The position numbers were made by a program, and so were the translations under genes. Positions 35,528-42,222 of a stretch of DNA of 64,000 bases are shown one piece after another (position 1 is the first letter of the stretch; each line of letters begins with the position of its first letter). The notes under the pieces were generated by a model. The model was not told where the DNA came from. It saw only the letters and a program-made list of their open reading frames with translations, and did no database searches. The stretch is from Cyclobacteriaceae bacterium (GTDB lineage: Bacteria > Bacteroidota > Bacteroidia > Cytophagales > Cyclobacteriaceae): contig JAEUUF010000002.1 in the NCBI GenBank assembly GCA_016787645.1, positions 186,001 to 250,000 on the forward strand, in the 5' to 3' direction.

Positions 35528-35990
35528 TTAATTCATTCACTTTGTTGATATGGAGTGAGTATGTATTAGACGCTTGAGTCAATGCGTTGGCCTTTTCCAG
35601 GCTAGCCAAGTTAGGTGTAAGATTACTGATGTAAGAATCCCTGAAGTAACCCGTTGCTTTCCTCATTGCTTGACTTAAATCGTCCCTTGAAAAGATGGGT
35701 TTCTTTTCGATAAAATGAATATAGGCAGCGGCCGCAATAATTAAATCAGGGCCCGATTTACAGTTGAGTTTGCTTGCAATATTGATTACTGAAAGACCAG
35801 ATATTTTGCCGGTACCAGAACCTCCGCCATTCCCATTGTTAATTTGCGATCCTTGGTTTGTCACTTCGATCTTTAGTAATTCGGGGATTTTTTCTAAAAT
35901 TTTGTCCAATTGTTCGGCTAGCCAATCTTTATCTCCTTCACCCGAAAACTCAACAATTCCTACTTTAACGTGGATTTTTGATTCGCTCAT
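35508..35990 (-). CDS. Small two-domain protein with C-terminal winged-helix-like module
   Basis: 160 residues from the ATG at 35990; the frame stays open to 36146, but that extension is basic, unlike the rest, and crosses a hairpin. Residues 5-45 are a strand-plus-helix module (KIHVKVGIVEFSGEGD, WLAEQLDKILEKIPELL). An Asn/Gly/Ser linker covers 50-62. Residues ~80-160 are helical with IFSRDDLSQAMRKATGYF and SNLTPNLASLEKANALTQ, a winged-helix-like pattern. It overlaps the HEPN-like gene by 20 bases. I infer that it binds nucleic acid and partners or restrains that protein. Confidence 0.6.
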   Translation of the reverse strand: MSESKIHVKVGIVEFSGEGDKDWLAEQLDKILEKIPELLKIEVTNQGSQINNGNGGGSGTGKISGLSVINIASKLNCKSGPDLIIAAAAYIHFIEKKPIFSRDDLSQAMRKATGYFRDSYISNLTPNLASLEKANALTQASNTYSLHINKVNELNAILSK

Positions 35991-36064
35991 AAAGTTTGAT
36001 TTTATCGAAGGTGTAAGTGGTCTGTCAAAATATTCTATTAAGTCCCGTCTTCTAGGTGGCTGAC

Positions 36065-36110
36065 CTGCACGGTTGACGATTTGCAGTTTTGTGGGTGGTA
36101 GGTGGGCTTG
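36065..36110 (-). repeat. Degenerate accessory-region element, copy in inverted orientation
   Basis: CTGCACGGTT...GGGTGGTAGG on the plus strand matches the reverse complement of the element at 37249 (CTGCACGGTT...GGGTGGTGGG) with a shorter middle. It lies between two AT-rich genes. Confidence 0.4.
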
Positions 36111-36126
36111 CCTAGGCCGGCAAGCC
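36105..36126. terminator. 8-bp stem-loop GGCTTGCC/GGCAAGCC
   Basis: Perfect 8-bp arms with a 6-base loop, about 100 bases downstream of the membrane-protein gene that ends at 36229 (minus strand) and upstream of the winged-helix gene. It could end the first transcript. Confidence 0.45.
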
Positions 36127-36228
36127 ACTACTTTGCCACTATGCACCGAGTCGAAACGAAGTTAAGTATTTATTTCAAGAGATTACAATGGCCGGCACAT
36201 ACACCATTGAGTAGTTTTTTTCAAGCTT

Positions 36229-36810
36229 TCATTTATAATTGGAAAAGTACTCATTGATTGACTTTCCTGGATTGGCTTTTATCCATTCCTGTAAGCTTGG
36301 TTTGTCAAGTTTCTCTTGTGCCTTTGATTGAGTGTTGGTCAGCTGTGTTATGGGGCTGTTTTGTTGTATATCTATCGCTTGAGTTTCCTTTTGTGGATTA
36401 TTCGTTTTGGCAAAACCGGTTAGAAAGAGCAGGAATGACAGCAGGCCCGTCAGATAAATGCCTGGACCAAAATTGAAAGCAAGCGAACTAGTTTGTCTAT
36501 TGGGCACGAACTCATATATGATATTCACATTTTGTATTACGGCTAGGTAAATGTAAGCGCTAACACCGACCCCGTAAAGTCCACATGTGGGGTAAATCCA
36601 ACTGTTCTGATTAAAGTTTCTGTAGCTATTATAGAATGCATAGCCCGCTGTCAAGATTGATGCATATAGTAGTATTATCGAGGGCATCCACTTTAAACCA
36701 GACAAAGAAAAAAGAAACATTTTCGTTTCAATATCAACCCAATCAAGTAGACATGCTAATATTATCCCTATTGATAAAAACCCACGGATAAGGTTCATAA
36801 CTGAATGCAT
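36229..36810 (-). CDS. Small four-helix membrane protein, unknown
   Basis: 193 residues (or 189 from the Met at 36798). Four hydrophobic segments at about 7-27, 42-62, 75-95 and 112-132 are followed by a hydrophilic Gln/Asn/Lys-rich tail that ends in a short predicted helix (PSLQEWIKANPGKSINEYF). The WIKANPGKSINEY ending resembles small tail modules found on varied bacterial membrane proteins. The gene is AT-rich and sits with the SHOCT gene in the accessory stretch. Function is not inferable. Confidence 0.55.
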   Translation of the reverse strand: MHSVMNLIRGFLSIGIILACLLDWVDIETKMFLFSLSGLKWMPSIILLYASILTAGYAFYNSYRNFNQNSWIYPTCGLYGVGVSAYIYLAVIQNVNIIYEFVPNRQTSSLAFNFGPGIYLTGLLSFLLFLTGFAKTNNPQKETQAIDIQQNSPITQLTNTQSKAQEKLDKPSLQEWIKANPGKSINEYFSNYK

Positions 36811-36868
36811 GTTATTAGTTCGAGAGCAAGTACTTTGGTATTGACATTACGCAATGGAGAATCCATCA

Positions 36869-37153
36869 CTACTCTCCTAGTATTTGTTTTTTCTCCTTTT
36901 CGAATTCGTCACTTGATATTATACCCTTTTCAAGAAGTGCCTTTAGCGTCTTGAGCTTTTCAGCATTCTTAAGGATAGGCGTTAAATCCTTATCAACCGT
37001 TGAAATTGGCAATACAGGGTTATTTCTTTTCTGTACCAGTTTCACAATTAATACAATCAAGGCAACTGGCACTCCAATAAAGAAAACTAGGAATATTATT
37101 ATTAGTAACAGCTCTTGGAATCCTATTCCTCCGAGAATGCAAAACGTGTTCAT
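36869..37153 (-). CDS. Single-helix membrane protein with SHOCT domain
   Basis: 94 residues. One long hydrophobic helix (about 11-42) is followed by a SHOCT domain at 64-94 (KLKTLKALLEKGIISSDEFE, ending KKQILGE), a short helical module that commonly mediates oligomerisation or localisation. It is encoded just upstream of the four-helix membrane protein on the same strand with 58 bases between, so they may be co-expressed. Confidence 0.72.
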   Translation of the reverse strand: MNTFCILGGIGFQELLLIIIFLVFFIGVPVALIVLIVKLVQKRNNPVLPISTVDKDLTPILKNAEKLKTLKALLEKGIISSDEFEKEKKQILGE

Positions 37154-37248
37154 AGCTGTATCTTTTGGTATATGTTGAGTCTATTCTTATTATATCGACA
37201 AAATCATGTATTCGTATTTACTAATATCACCAATTCATTTTCGCAAAA

Positions 37249-37310
37249 CAATCCCCCACCACCCGTCCAGCTTTTAAGATATCTACAGCTAACCGTGCAG
37301 AAGTTTATGT
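37249..37310 (+). repeat. Accessory-region element, copy 1
   Basis: CAATCCCCCAC...CGTC...TTTTAA...GCTAAC...GCAGAAGTTTAT. It shares about three quarters of its bases with 39392-39452, with one gap in the middle. Nothing else recognisable was found in the 243-base gap that holds it. Confidence 0.55.
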
Positions 37311-37396
37311 AGCGCATCGAGGTAGAAACTGGAGTGAGAGGTGTTTAATCTATAAGCTGGAACCAGCAGCAGTGGATACAGGTCACCCGACATTAC

Positions 37397-37978
37397 TCAT
37401 CTCCTAGAAACAATCTGTCCGCACGGAAGCCAATCAATCGCGGGGGGAATTCTATAGAAGAGGTCTTTTCCTTTGAGGACAAGCTCTGCCCGGTTGCCGC
37501 GTCTATCCCGGTATTCAGGTGTAGCAATGGTCTGATAGAAGATGGCTACGATATTGAAAAGACATTCCTCTTTAGGCTTGATCGTTCTTTGAAATCTGGT
37601 CGGTTGATCAAAGGATTTCAAGGGTGCAACACCATAGTCAAATACGGATTGTTTGGCGTGGGTCATGGTGTCCGGAGGCAGGAATAATTTTACGAAAGTG
37701 TCTGGTGAATTAGGAATTGGGGTGGAATCAGCGGAAAAATGAATGGTCAGTTCTATGGGAGCCTCGGTTTCATTTACTACGCGAGTAAAGAACACCAGGT
37801 GAGTATAGTTAAAATGTTTTTTTGTTGGCCCCGTGTACGGCCCGCCCCTTGGGAAGCTGTTTTGTATTACTATGCCATTAGTATTGGTTTCGCTATACCA
37901 TTGGGTTTTGGAGATCCCTTGACCCGTTGCGATCGTGCAAAGCGATAAGAAACAGACCGCGGAAATAATTGACCTCAT
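37397..37978 (-). CDS. Secreted protein of unknown function
   Basis: 193 residues from MRSIISAVCFL (37978); the frame extends 11 residues further but without a better signal. A signal peptide ends near IATGQ. The mature part is a single beta-rich domain (NYTHLVFFTRVVNETEAPIE, LTIHFSADSTPIPN) that looks Ig/lipocalin-like with Pro and Thr turns. No family was recognised. It follows the propeller lipoprotein by 45 bases on the same strand, so they may act together at the cell surface. Confidence 0.6.
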   Translation of the reverse strand: MRSIISAVCFLSLCTIATGQGISKTQWYSETNTNGIVIQNSFPRGGPYTGPTKKHFNYTHLVFFTRVVNETEAPIELTIHFSADSTPIPNSPDTFVKLFLPPDTMTHAKQSVFDYGVAPLKSFDQPTRFQRTIKPKEECLFNIVAIFYQTIATPEYRDRRGNRAELVLKGKDLFYRIPPAIDWLPCGQIVSRR

Positions 37979-38023
37979 GATACAGAGAAGAGTGGGCAGG
38001 CATGATGTCATACCCTTGCAAGG

Positions 38024-39112
38024 CTAGTTTTTATATTCCGAGTAAGTAATAAATGCTGTTCCATCGTAAAGTGAGAGACCTGTTTCTCTCGTACCAATCC
38101 AAATATTGCCAGTTTTATCCTCCAGGATTGACCAAATACTGTTATTGATAAGTCCATCGTTGGTTGTGAAACGAGTGAAAGATTTACCATCGTAAAGACT
38201 AAGTCCAGCACCCGCATCACCACCAAACCAGAGGTTTCCCTTTTTGTCTTCTATTATCCGGGTAACCCCACCGTGTAGGCCATCCTTTTTTGTAAAGCTT
38301 GTAAACGATTTGCCATCATAGCGGTAGGCCCCGCCCCAATTGCTGAACCAAATATTGCCGTCCTTGTCCTGCAATTGCGGCCATGCCCAATTGTGCGGTT
38401 TTGGCTTTGGCCCATCTTGAAATAATTCCTCGAGCTTAAAGTTGGTTACAGATCTTCCGTCATATCGATACACACCTTCATTAGCCCGTACGCCAAACCA
38501 AATGTTACCCGCTTTATCTTCTAACATGCGTTCCATGTTATTGTTGGTGCTAAGAAAGCCGCCTGGGGCTTCAATAACTATGAATGGAGTAAAGGATTTG
38601 CCATCGTAGGTATAAACACCATCTATTGTTGCGAACCATAGTATTCCGTTTTTTGCTTGCATAATACTGAAGACCCAGTGCGAGTTGGCATAGAGTTCAT
38701 TTTTGTTGGTGGGCAGATTTTTTGGCAAAGGAATCTCGACTTTGGTAAATGGTTTCCCACCTGCCCTGAGGGAAGTTGAAGGGTCATAAAGACATAGCCC
38801 GGCTTGTGTACCTATCCAAATCTTGCCATTTGTATCTTGCAGCAGGCAATGGATATTATTGCTGCTTAGCCCATCGGCCATTAAAAACCGGCTAAACGAT
38901 TTACCGTCATATTTATATAGTCCATTTTCGGTGGTTCCGAACCAAAGGTTACCGGCATTGTCCTGCAGGCTGCATTGAACATTACCATATCGCGGTGAGC
39001 CGATGCTTTTTATAAGTTTTGGATGTTCTTTTGGTAAGTCCCTTTTAGCTGGTCCTTTGCAGGCAGTGCCAAGAATGAGCATAAAGAGTAAACCACAGGC
39101 GTATTTCATCAT
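38024..39112 (-). CDS. Seven-bladed two-component-type propeller lipoprotein
   Basis: 362 residues from MMKYACGLLFM (39112). The lipobox is LGTAC (Cys18). Seven repeats of the pattern N-L/I-W-F-G-T...G-L-Y-x-YDGKSF-T make one propeller of the kind found in the periplasmic sensor half of hybrid two-component systems. Here it is a free lipoprotein without kinase. Eight residues (PSTSLRAG) are inserted in blade two between YD and GKPF, exactly where the other blades have none; see the repeat at 38759. The longer frame to 39394 is repeat-derived and not part of the gene. Confidence 0.75.
   Translation of the reverse strand: MMKYACGLLFMLILGTACKGPAKRDLPKEHPKLIKSIGSPRYGNVQCSLQDNAGNLWFGTTENGLYKYDGKSFSRFLMADGLSSNNIHCLLQDTNGKIWIGTQAGLCLYDPSTSLRAGGKPFTKVEIPLPKNLPTNKNELYANSHWVFSIMQAKNGILWFATIDGVYTYDGKSFTPFIVIEAPGGFLSTNNNMERMLEDKAGNIWFGVRANEGVYRYDGRSVTNFKLEELFQDGPKPKPHNWAWPQLQDKDGNIWFSNWGGAYRYDGKSFTSFTKKDGLHGGVTRIIEDKKGNLWFGGDAGAGLSLYDGKSFTRFTTNDGLINNSIWSILEDKTGNIWIGTRETGLSLYDGTAFITYSEYKN
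38759..38782 (-). repeat. 24-bp in-frame repeat insertion in a propeller blade
   Basis: The minus strand encodes Pro-Ser-Thr-Ser-Leu-Arg-Ala-Gly, absent from the other six blades. The bases CCTTCAACTTCCCTCAGG resemble the CCCTTCGACTTCGCTCAGG family of dispersed repeats, another member of which lies outside the gene at 39323-39349. Confidence 0.55.
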
Positions 39113-39467
39113 TTGTCCAGTATCAATTTCAACAATACTACGAGTCTTTGTTTCCCCTTTTGTAAATGAGTTGTTAAAAGATGTAGACGAAATGCAAAAG
39201 TTGGATTGATAGACTAATGTTAAAAGCTGAATCTTCGTCAAATGGCAAAATTGTCCGGCGCTCTGGTACTGCAAACAGCCCGAGTATGCAGCGAGCCGGG
39301 ATGCTGGAGGACTTGCCTGGTTCCTTAGCTTGTCGAACGGAGCGAAGGGTTGGAACAATGCCGGCAGTTCGCGCATTCCCACATCTCCAAACAATCCCCC
39401 ACATCACGTCTCGCGTTTAACCGAATCACCCGCTAACTAGGCAGAAGTTTATCCTACACACAGAAAC
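39113..39467. other. Intergenic stretch holding two repeat types
   Basis: No gene is supported. 39323-39349 carries a CCTTAGCTTGTCGAACGGAGC-type dispersed repeat. 39392-39452 is the second copy of the accessory element, directly upstream of the gene at 39468. An open frame crosses it on the minus strand, but it is not continuous with any recognised domain. Confidence 0.5.
39392..39452 (+). repeat. Accessory-region element, copy 2
   Basis: CAATCCCCCAC...CACGTC...TTTAA...GCTAAC...GCAGAAGTTTAT, related to 37249-37310. This copy serves as the leader of the DUF1579-like gene (ATG at 39468), unlike copy 1, which is followed by no gene. Confidence 0.55.
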
Positions 39468-39992
39468 ATGAAATCAAGACACCTCGTCCCCGCATTGCTG
39501 CTGATTCTCTCAAGCACCGCATACAGCCAAACCACTCCTCCCTGCGCCTGCTGCCATGAAAAGGCAAAGCAGTTCCATTTCTGGGTCGGGGAGTGGGAGG
39601 TGTATGGCCCAAAAGGCAAATTGGTGGGGACCAACCGCATCGTGCTCATGGAGGGCAACTGCGTGATGCAGGAGAACTGGATAGCAACCGGAGGGGGCAA
39701 CACGGGCACGAGCTACAATTTCTACAACACCTCCACCGGCAAATGGCAACAGCTCTGGATCGATAACCAGGGCGGCAACCTCCAATTGGAAGGGGAGTGG
39801 AACGGGTCAACCATGATCCTCCAAAGCAAACCCACCAAAAACAGCCAGGGCCAACTCCAAACCGACCGCATCACCTGGACCCCCAACGCTGATGGTACAG
39901 TGCGCCAACTGTGGGAGGTAAGTATGGATGGGAGTACTGCATGGAGTGTAGCGTTTGATGGGCTCTACAAGCCGGTGAGGGGTAATCGGTAG
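39468..39992 (+). CDS. Secreted DUF1579-like lipocalin-type protein
   Basis: 174 residues. A signal peptide ends near STAYSQ (21), then a short Cys-rich start (CACCHEK). The FHFWVGEWEVYGPKGKLVGTN motif and the following beta-strand series fit DUF1579-like ten-stranded barrels. Such proteins are common in Bacteroidota; the ligand is unknown. The CxCC motif could bind metal or form a disulfide. Composition returns to that of the host genome here. Confidence 0.65.
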   Translation: MKSRHLVPALLLILSSTAYSQTTPPCACCHEKAKQFHFWVGEWEVYGPKGKLVGTNRIVLMEGNCVMQENWIATGGGNTGTSYNFYNTSTGKWQQLWIDNQGGNLQLEGEWNGSTMILQSKPTKNSQGQLQTDRITWTPNADGTVRQLWEVSMDGSTAWSVAFDGLYKPVRGNR

Positions 39993-40078
39993 CTGTGTCT
40001 GCTTAATTGTATCAAGCCCAAGGGTTCTTGCTGGGAGAGTAGGGGTTATTCACCGCAGAGACGCAGAGGGCGTGGTAC

Positions 40079-40190
40079 GTTCAAAGTTCAAAGTTAAAGG
40101 TTCAAGGTTCACACTGAAAGTCCACAGCCCACCGATCACCGATTACTGATCACCGTTTACAGTTCACTGTTCACCGGTCACCGATTACCT
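40079..40190 (+). repeat. Heptamer array of 16 units, GTTCAAA to ATCACCG/TTCACTG
   Basis: GTTCAAA, GTTCAAA, GTTAAAG, GTTCAAG, GTTCACA, then units such as CCCACCG, ATCACCG, ATTACTG, TTTACAG, TTCACTG and TTCACCG. The 7-base register holds across 112 bases. It ends 15 bases before the ferritin stop. Confidence 0.9.
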
Positions 40191-40204
40191 CGGGTTCATC
40201 GATC

Positions 40205-40714
40205 CTAGCCCCCCGTCTTCTTCGCCGCAATCATCTTCATGAAGTGCTTATCGAGGTAATACAGGTTCCGCTCCTCAACGCCGATGCGCTTGACGCTGGC
40301 AATCAGGTCGCGGACGGAGTTCTCACTTTGTTCCTGCTCCAGCACGAACTCCTTCAGGAAATGAAACGGCGCATATTCTTTCGCTTTGTCGCAATCGTGC
40401 ACCAGCTCGTTGATGGCTTTGGTTACGGTCTGTTCCAGGTGGAGGGTGTGCTCAAGGAGTTCCATCACATTCTTGAACTCTTTTCTCGGCTCGGGGAGGG
40501 TCTTTACTTCCGCGAAGCCGCCCTGGGTGTTCAGGTACTTGTAGAGCGACAGCATATGTTCACGTTCATCGTCGCTGGCGTCATAGAAATACGCCGCGAT
40601 GCCCGGCAGGTTGCGGCTCTCGCACCAGGAGGCCATATACAGATAGGAATTGGAGGCAAGTGCCTCGCGTTGAATCTGGTCGTTGAATTTCTGTTGGAGG
40701 TCGGGGGTGAGCAT
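40205..40714 (-). CDS. ftnA: Non-haem ferritin
   Basis: 169 residues, the usual bacterial ferritin length. The four-helix bundle carries the ferroxidase residues: Glu in IQREALASNSYLYMASW, EREHM in helix B (Glu and His), LEHTLHLEQ in helix C and EFVLEQEQSE in helix D. It oxidises and stores iron in a 24-mer cytoplasmic shell. No Met haem ligand of bacterioferritin is evident. The gene stands alone between two heptamer arrays of the same unit family. No Fur-type operator was identified. Confidence 0.93.
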   Translation of the reverse strand: MLTPDLQQKFNDQIQREALASNSYLYMASWCESRNLPGIAAYFYDASDDEREHMLSLYKYLNTQGGFAEVKTLPEPRKEFKNVMELLEHTLHLEQTVTKAINELVHDCDKAKEYAPFHFLKEFVLEQEQSENSVRDLIASVKRIGVEERNLYYLDKHFMKMIAAKKTGG

Positions 40715-40774
40715 GGCGGTTGATTTTTGGTAAAGTTAGGATAGTCACCGCGAAGGCGCAAAGCCGTATGGCAC

Positions 40775-40934
40775 GTTAAAGGTTCAATGTTCAAAGTTCG
40801 CAGCTCACCGGTACCGATTACCGATCACCGTTTACAGTTCACTGTTCACCGTTCACCGTTCACTGTTCACCGTTCACTGTTCACCGTTCACTGTTCACCG
40901 TTCACTGTTCACTGTTCACCGCTCACCGTTCACA
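40775..40934 (+). repeat. Heptamer array of ~23 units, GTTCACC/GTTCACT
   Basis: It opens GTTAAAG, GTTCAAT, GTTCAAA, continues through one 6-base unit (GGTACC), then about 17 units of GTTCACC or GTTCACT and close variants. The last unit contains the stop codon of the ChaN-like gene (40930-40932, minus strand). Confidence 0.93.
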
Positions 40935-42066
40935 TTTTACTGTACTTAATCCCAACCTGCTTCGGATTGTTCTGAATGAACTCAATCACATCCTCCAGTG
41001 TCTTCACCGATTCATGCCAGTCGGGATCGGGGAATTGCTCCAGGGTATGCTGGAGATTCTTTTCGGTGACAAACCCCTCGATCACCGTGCAACCTTGCAA
41101 CTTCCGCAGGGGCTCCAGGAAGATGTATCCATCGAAGAACTGGTCGAGGGTAAAGCCTTCGTAGCCGACGGCGTGAAGACTGGTGTCGGGTAATTTTCCG
41201 ACAGGGGTATTCAGCAAGTCGAAACCGGTGGGCTTGTTGCCCATTGCTTCCATCAATTTCTCAATAGCTCCGTCCGCGGGAGACACCGGAACATAGGCAT
41301 CGCCCACTTTTTTGGTAAAATCCTGGTGCAACAAGATGTTGAAGACCTTGCCCGGGTGATTTCGCAGCAGCCGGTTTCCCAGCCAGTCCCGGTCGTAGTC
41401 GTAGAAGTTGTCGCCGTTGTATTTGTAGAACGCACTGCCGTATCGGGTATAGGCGTGAGGCGTTCCTACCAGGGCGAGAAGTTTTTCATTCTTCGCGAAG
41501 ATTTCCTTTTCAATGATCTCCGCGCGGTACTTGTCGGCCGTGCCTTTCGGGAACACGGCTTTCATCGATTCCGGATTTCGCCCGGTGAAGCGCTCCCAAT
41601 GGTAGATGTAACTCAGGTTCAGGATCCGGAACTTTCTGGCGGCAGGAGGGAGGGACCGGTTGAGTTTCCACGCGGCCTTGTACACATCGATGTACTCCTG
41701 GTACGCCCAGGTGACATTGTAGGCATACATGATTTCTCGGGCGAGGGCTTCATCATAGACCTCGGCGTTGACGAGCTGGTCGAGTTTGTCCTGCATTTCG
41801 CTCGCCCCGAATTCCATACCAATGGTGTAAATGCCATTCTTGTAAAGCGCGGGCACCAGTTGCTGCACAAAGAGGAGGTTCTGCCGCACCAGGTGGTGCT
41901 CCCCAAAGAGAACCACATCGTTGGTCTTGAATTTGTCAATGACATAGTCTTCCGGCGACCGGGAATGTTTTGCCAGGTAAGTTGCCGGTGTTTCGCCCGA
42001 GGACTGGGCCACGAGTTGAAAACTCCCTAAGCTGATTAGCATCGCCACAGTGAGTAAATGCTTCAT
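40930..42066 (-). CDS. Secreted ChaN/EreA-superfamily protein
   Basis: 378 residues. A signal peptide ends near QLVAQ (21). VVLFGEHHLVRQN at about 50-62 is the N-terminal motif of the ChaN-like/TraB/erythromycin-esterase superfamily, whose members bind haem or act as metallo-hydrolases. A later GTPHAYTRYGSAF (near 206) and the C-terminal helices support the fold. Substrate or haem binding is not proven by the sequence. The gene is bracketed by heptamer arrays, and its stop lies inside one. Confidence 0.55.
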   Translation of the reverse strand: MKHLLTVAMLISLGSFQLVAQSSGETPATYLAKHSRSPEDYVIDKFKTNDVVLFGEHHLVRQNLLFVQQLVPALYKNGIYTIGMEFGASEMQDKLDQLVNAEVYDEALAREIMYAYNVTWAYQEYIDVYKAAWKLNRSLPPAARKFRILNLSYIYHWERFTGRNPESMKAVFPKGTADKYRAEIIEKEIFAKNEKLLALVGTPHAYTRYGSAFYKYNGDNFYDYDRDWLGNRLLRNHPGKVFNILLHQDFTKKVGDAYVPVSPADGAIEKLMEAMGNKPTGFDLLNTPVGKLPDTSLHAVGYEGFTLDQFFDGYIFLEPLRKLQGCTVIEGFVTEKNLQHTLEQFPDPDWHESVKTLEDVIEFIQNNPKQVGIKYSKM

Positions 42067-42079
42067 GGGTTAACCTGGG

Positions 42080-42189
42080 GTTCAAGTTTATAGTTCAAAG
42101 TTCAAGGTTCAAAGTTACCGTTCACAGCTTACCGTTCACAGTTTACAGTTCACGGTTCACAGTTTACCGTTCACAGTTCACCGTTCAGG
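42080..42189 (+). repeat. Heptamer array of ~16 units, TTCACAG/TTCAAAG
   Basis: GTTCAAG, TTTATAG, TTCAAAG, TTCAAGG, TTCAAAG, a 6-base TTACCG, then TTCACAG, CTTACCG, TTCACAG, TTTACAG, TTCACGG and similar. It is the same unit family as 40079 and 40775, upstream of the ChaN-like start. Confidence 0.9.
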
Positions 42190-42222
42190 CTCCCTCCTAA
42201 ACTCCCTCGCCGTCTGCCCGAC

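Noticed and set aside
35991-36146. 52-residue N-terminal extension of the winged-helix protein
   Set aside because: It is basic and repeat-derived, crosses a hairpin, and the ATG at 35990 begins the recognisable domain.
39113-39394. Extension of the propeller lipoprotein by 94 residues
   Set aside because: It precedes a proper lipoprotein signal (MMKYACG...) and is made of intergenic repeat sequence.
36065-39452. Integron attC sites
   Set aside because: The copies lack paired RYYYAAC/GTTRRRY cores at attC spacing and no integrase gene is in the window; kept only as an unexplained element.
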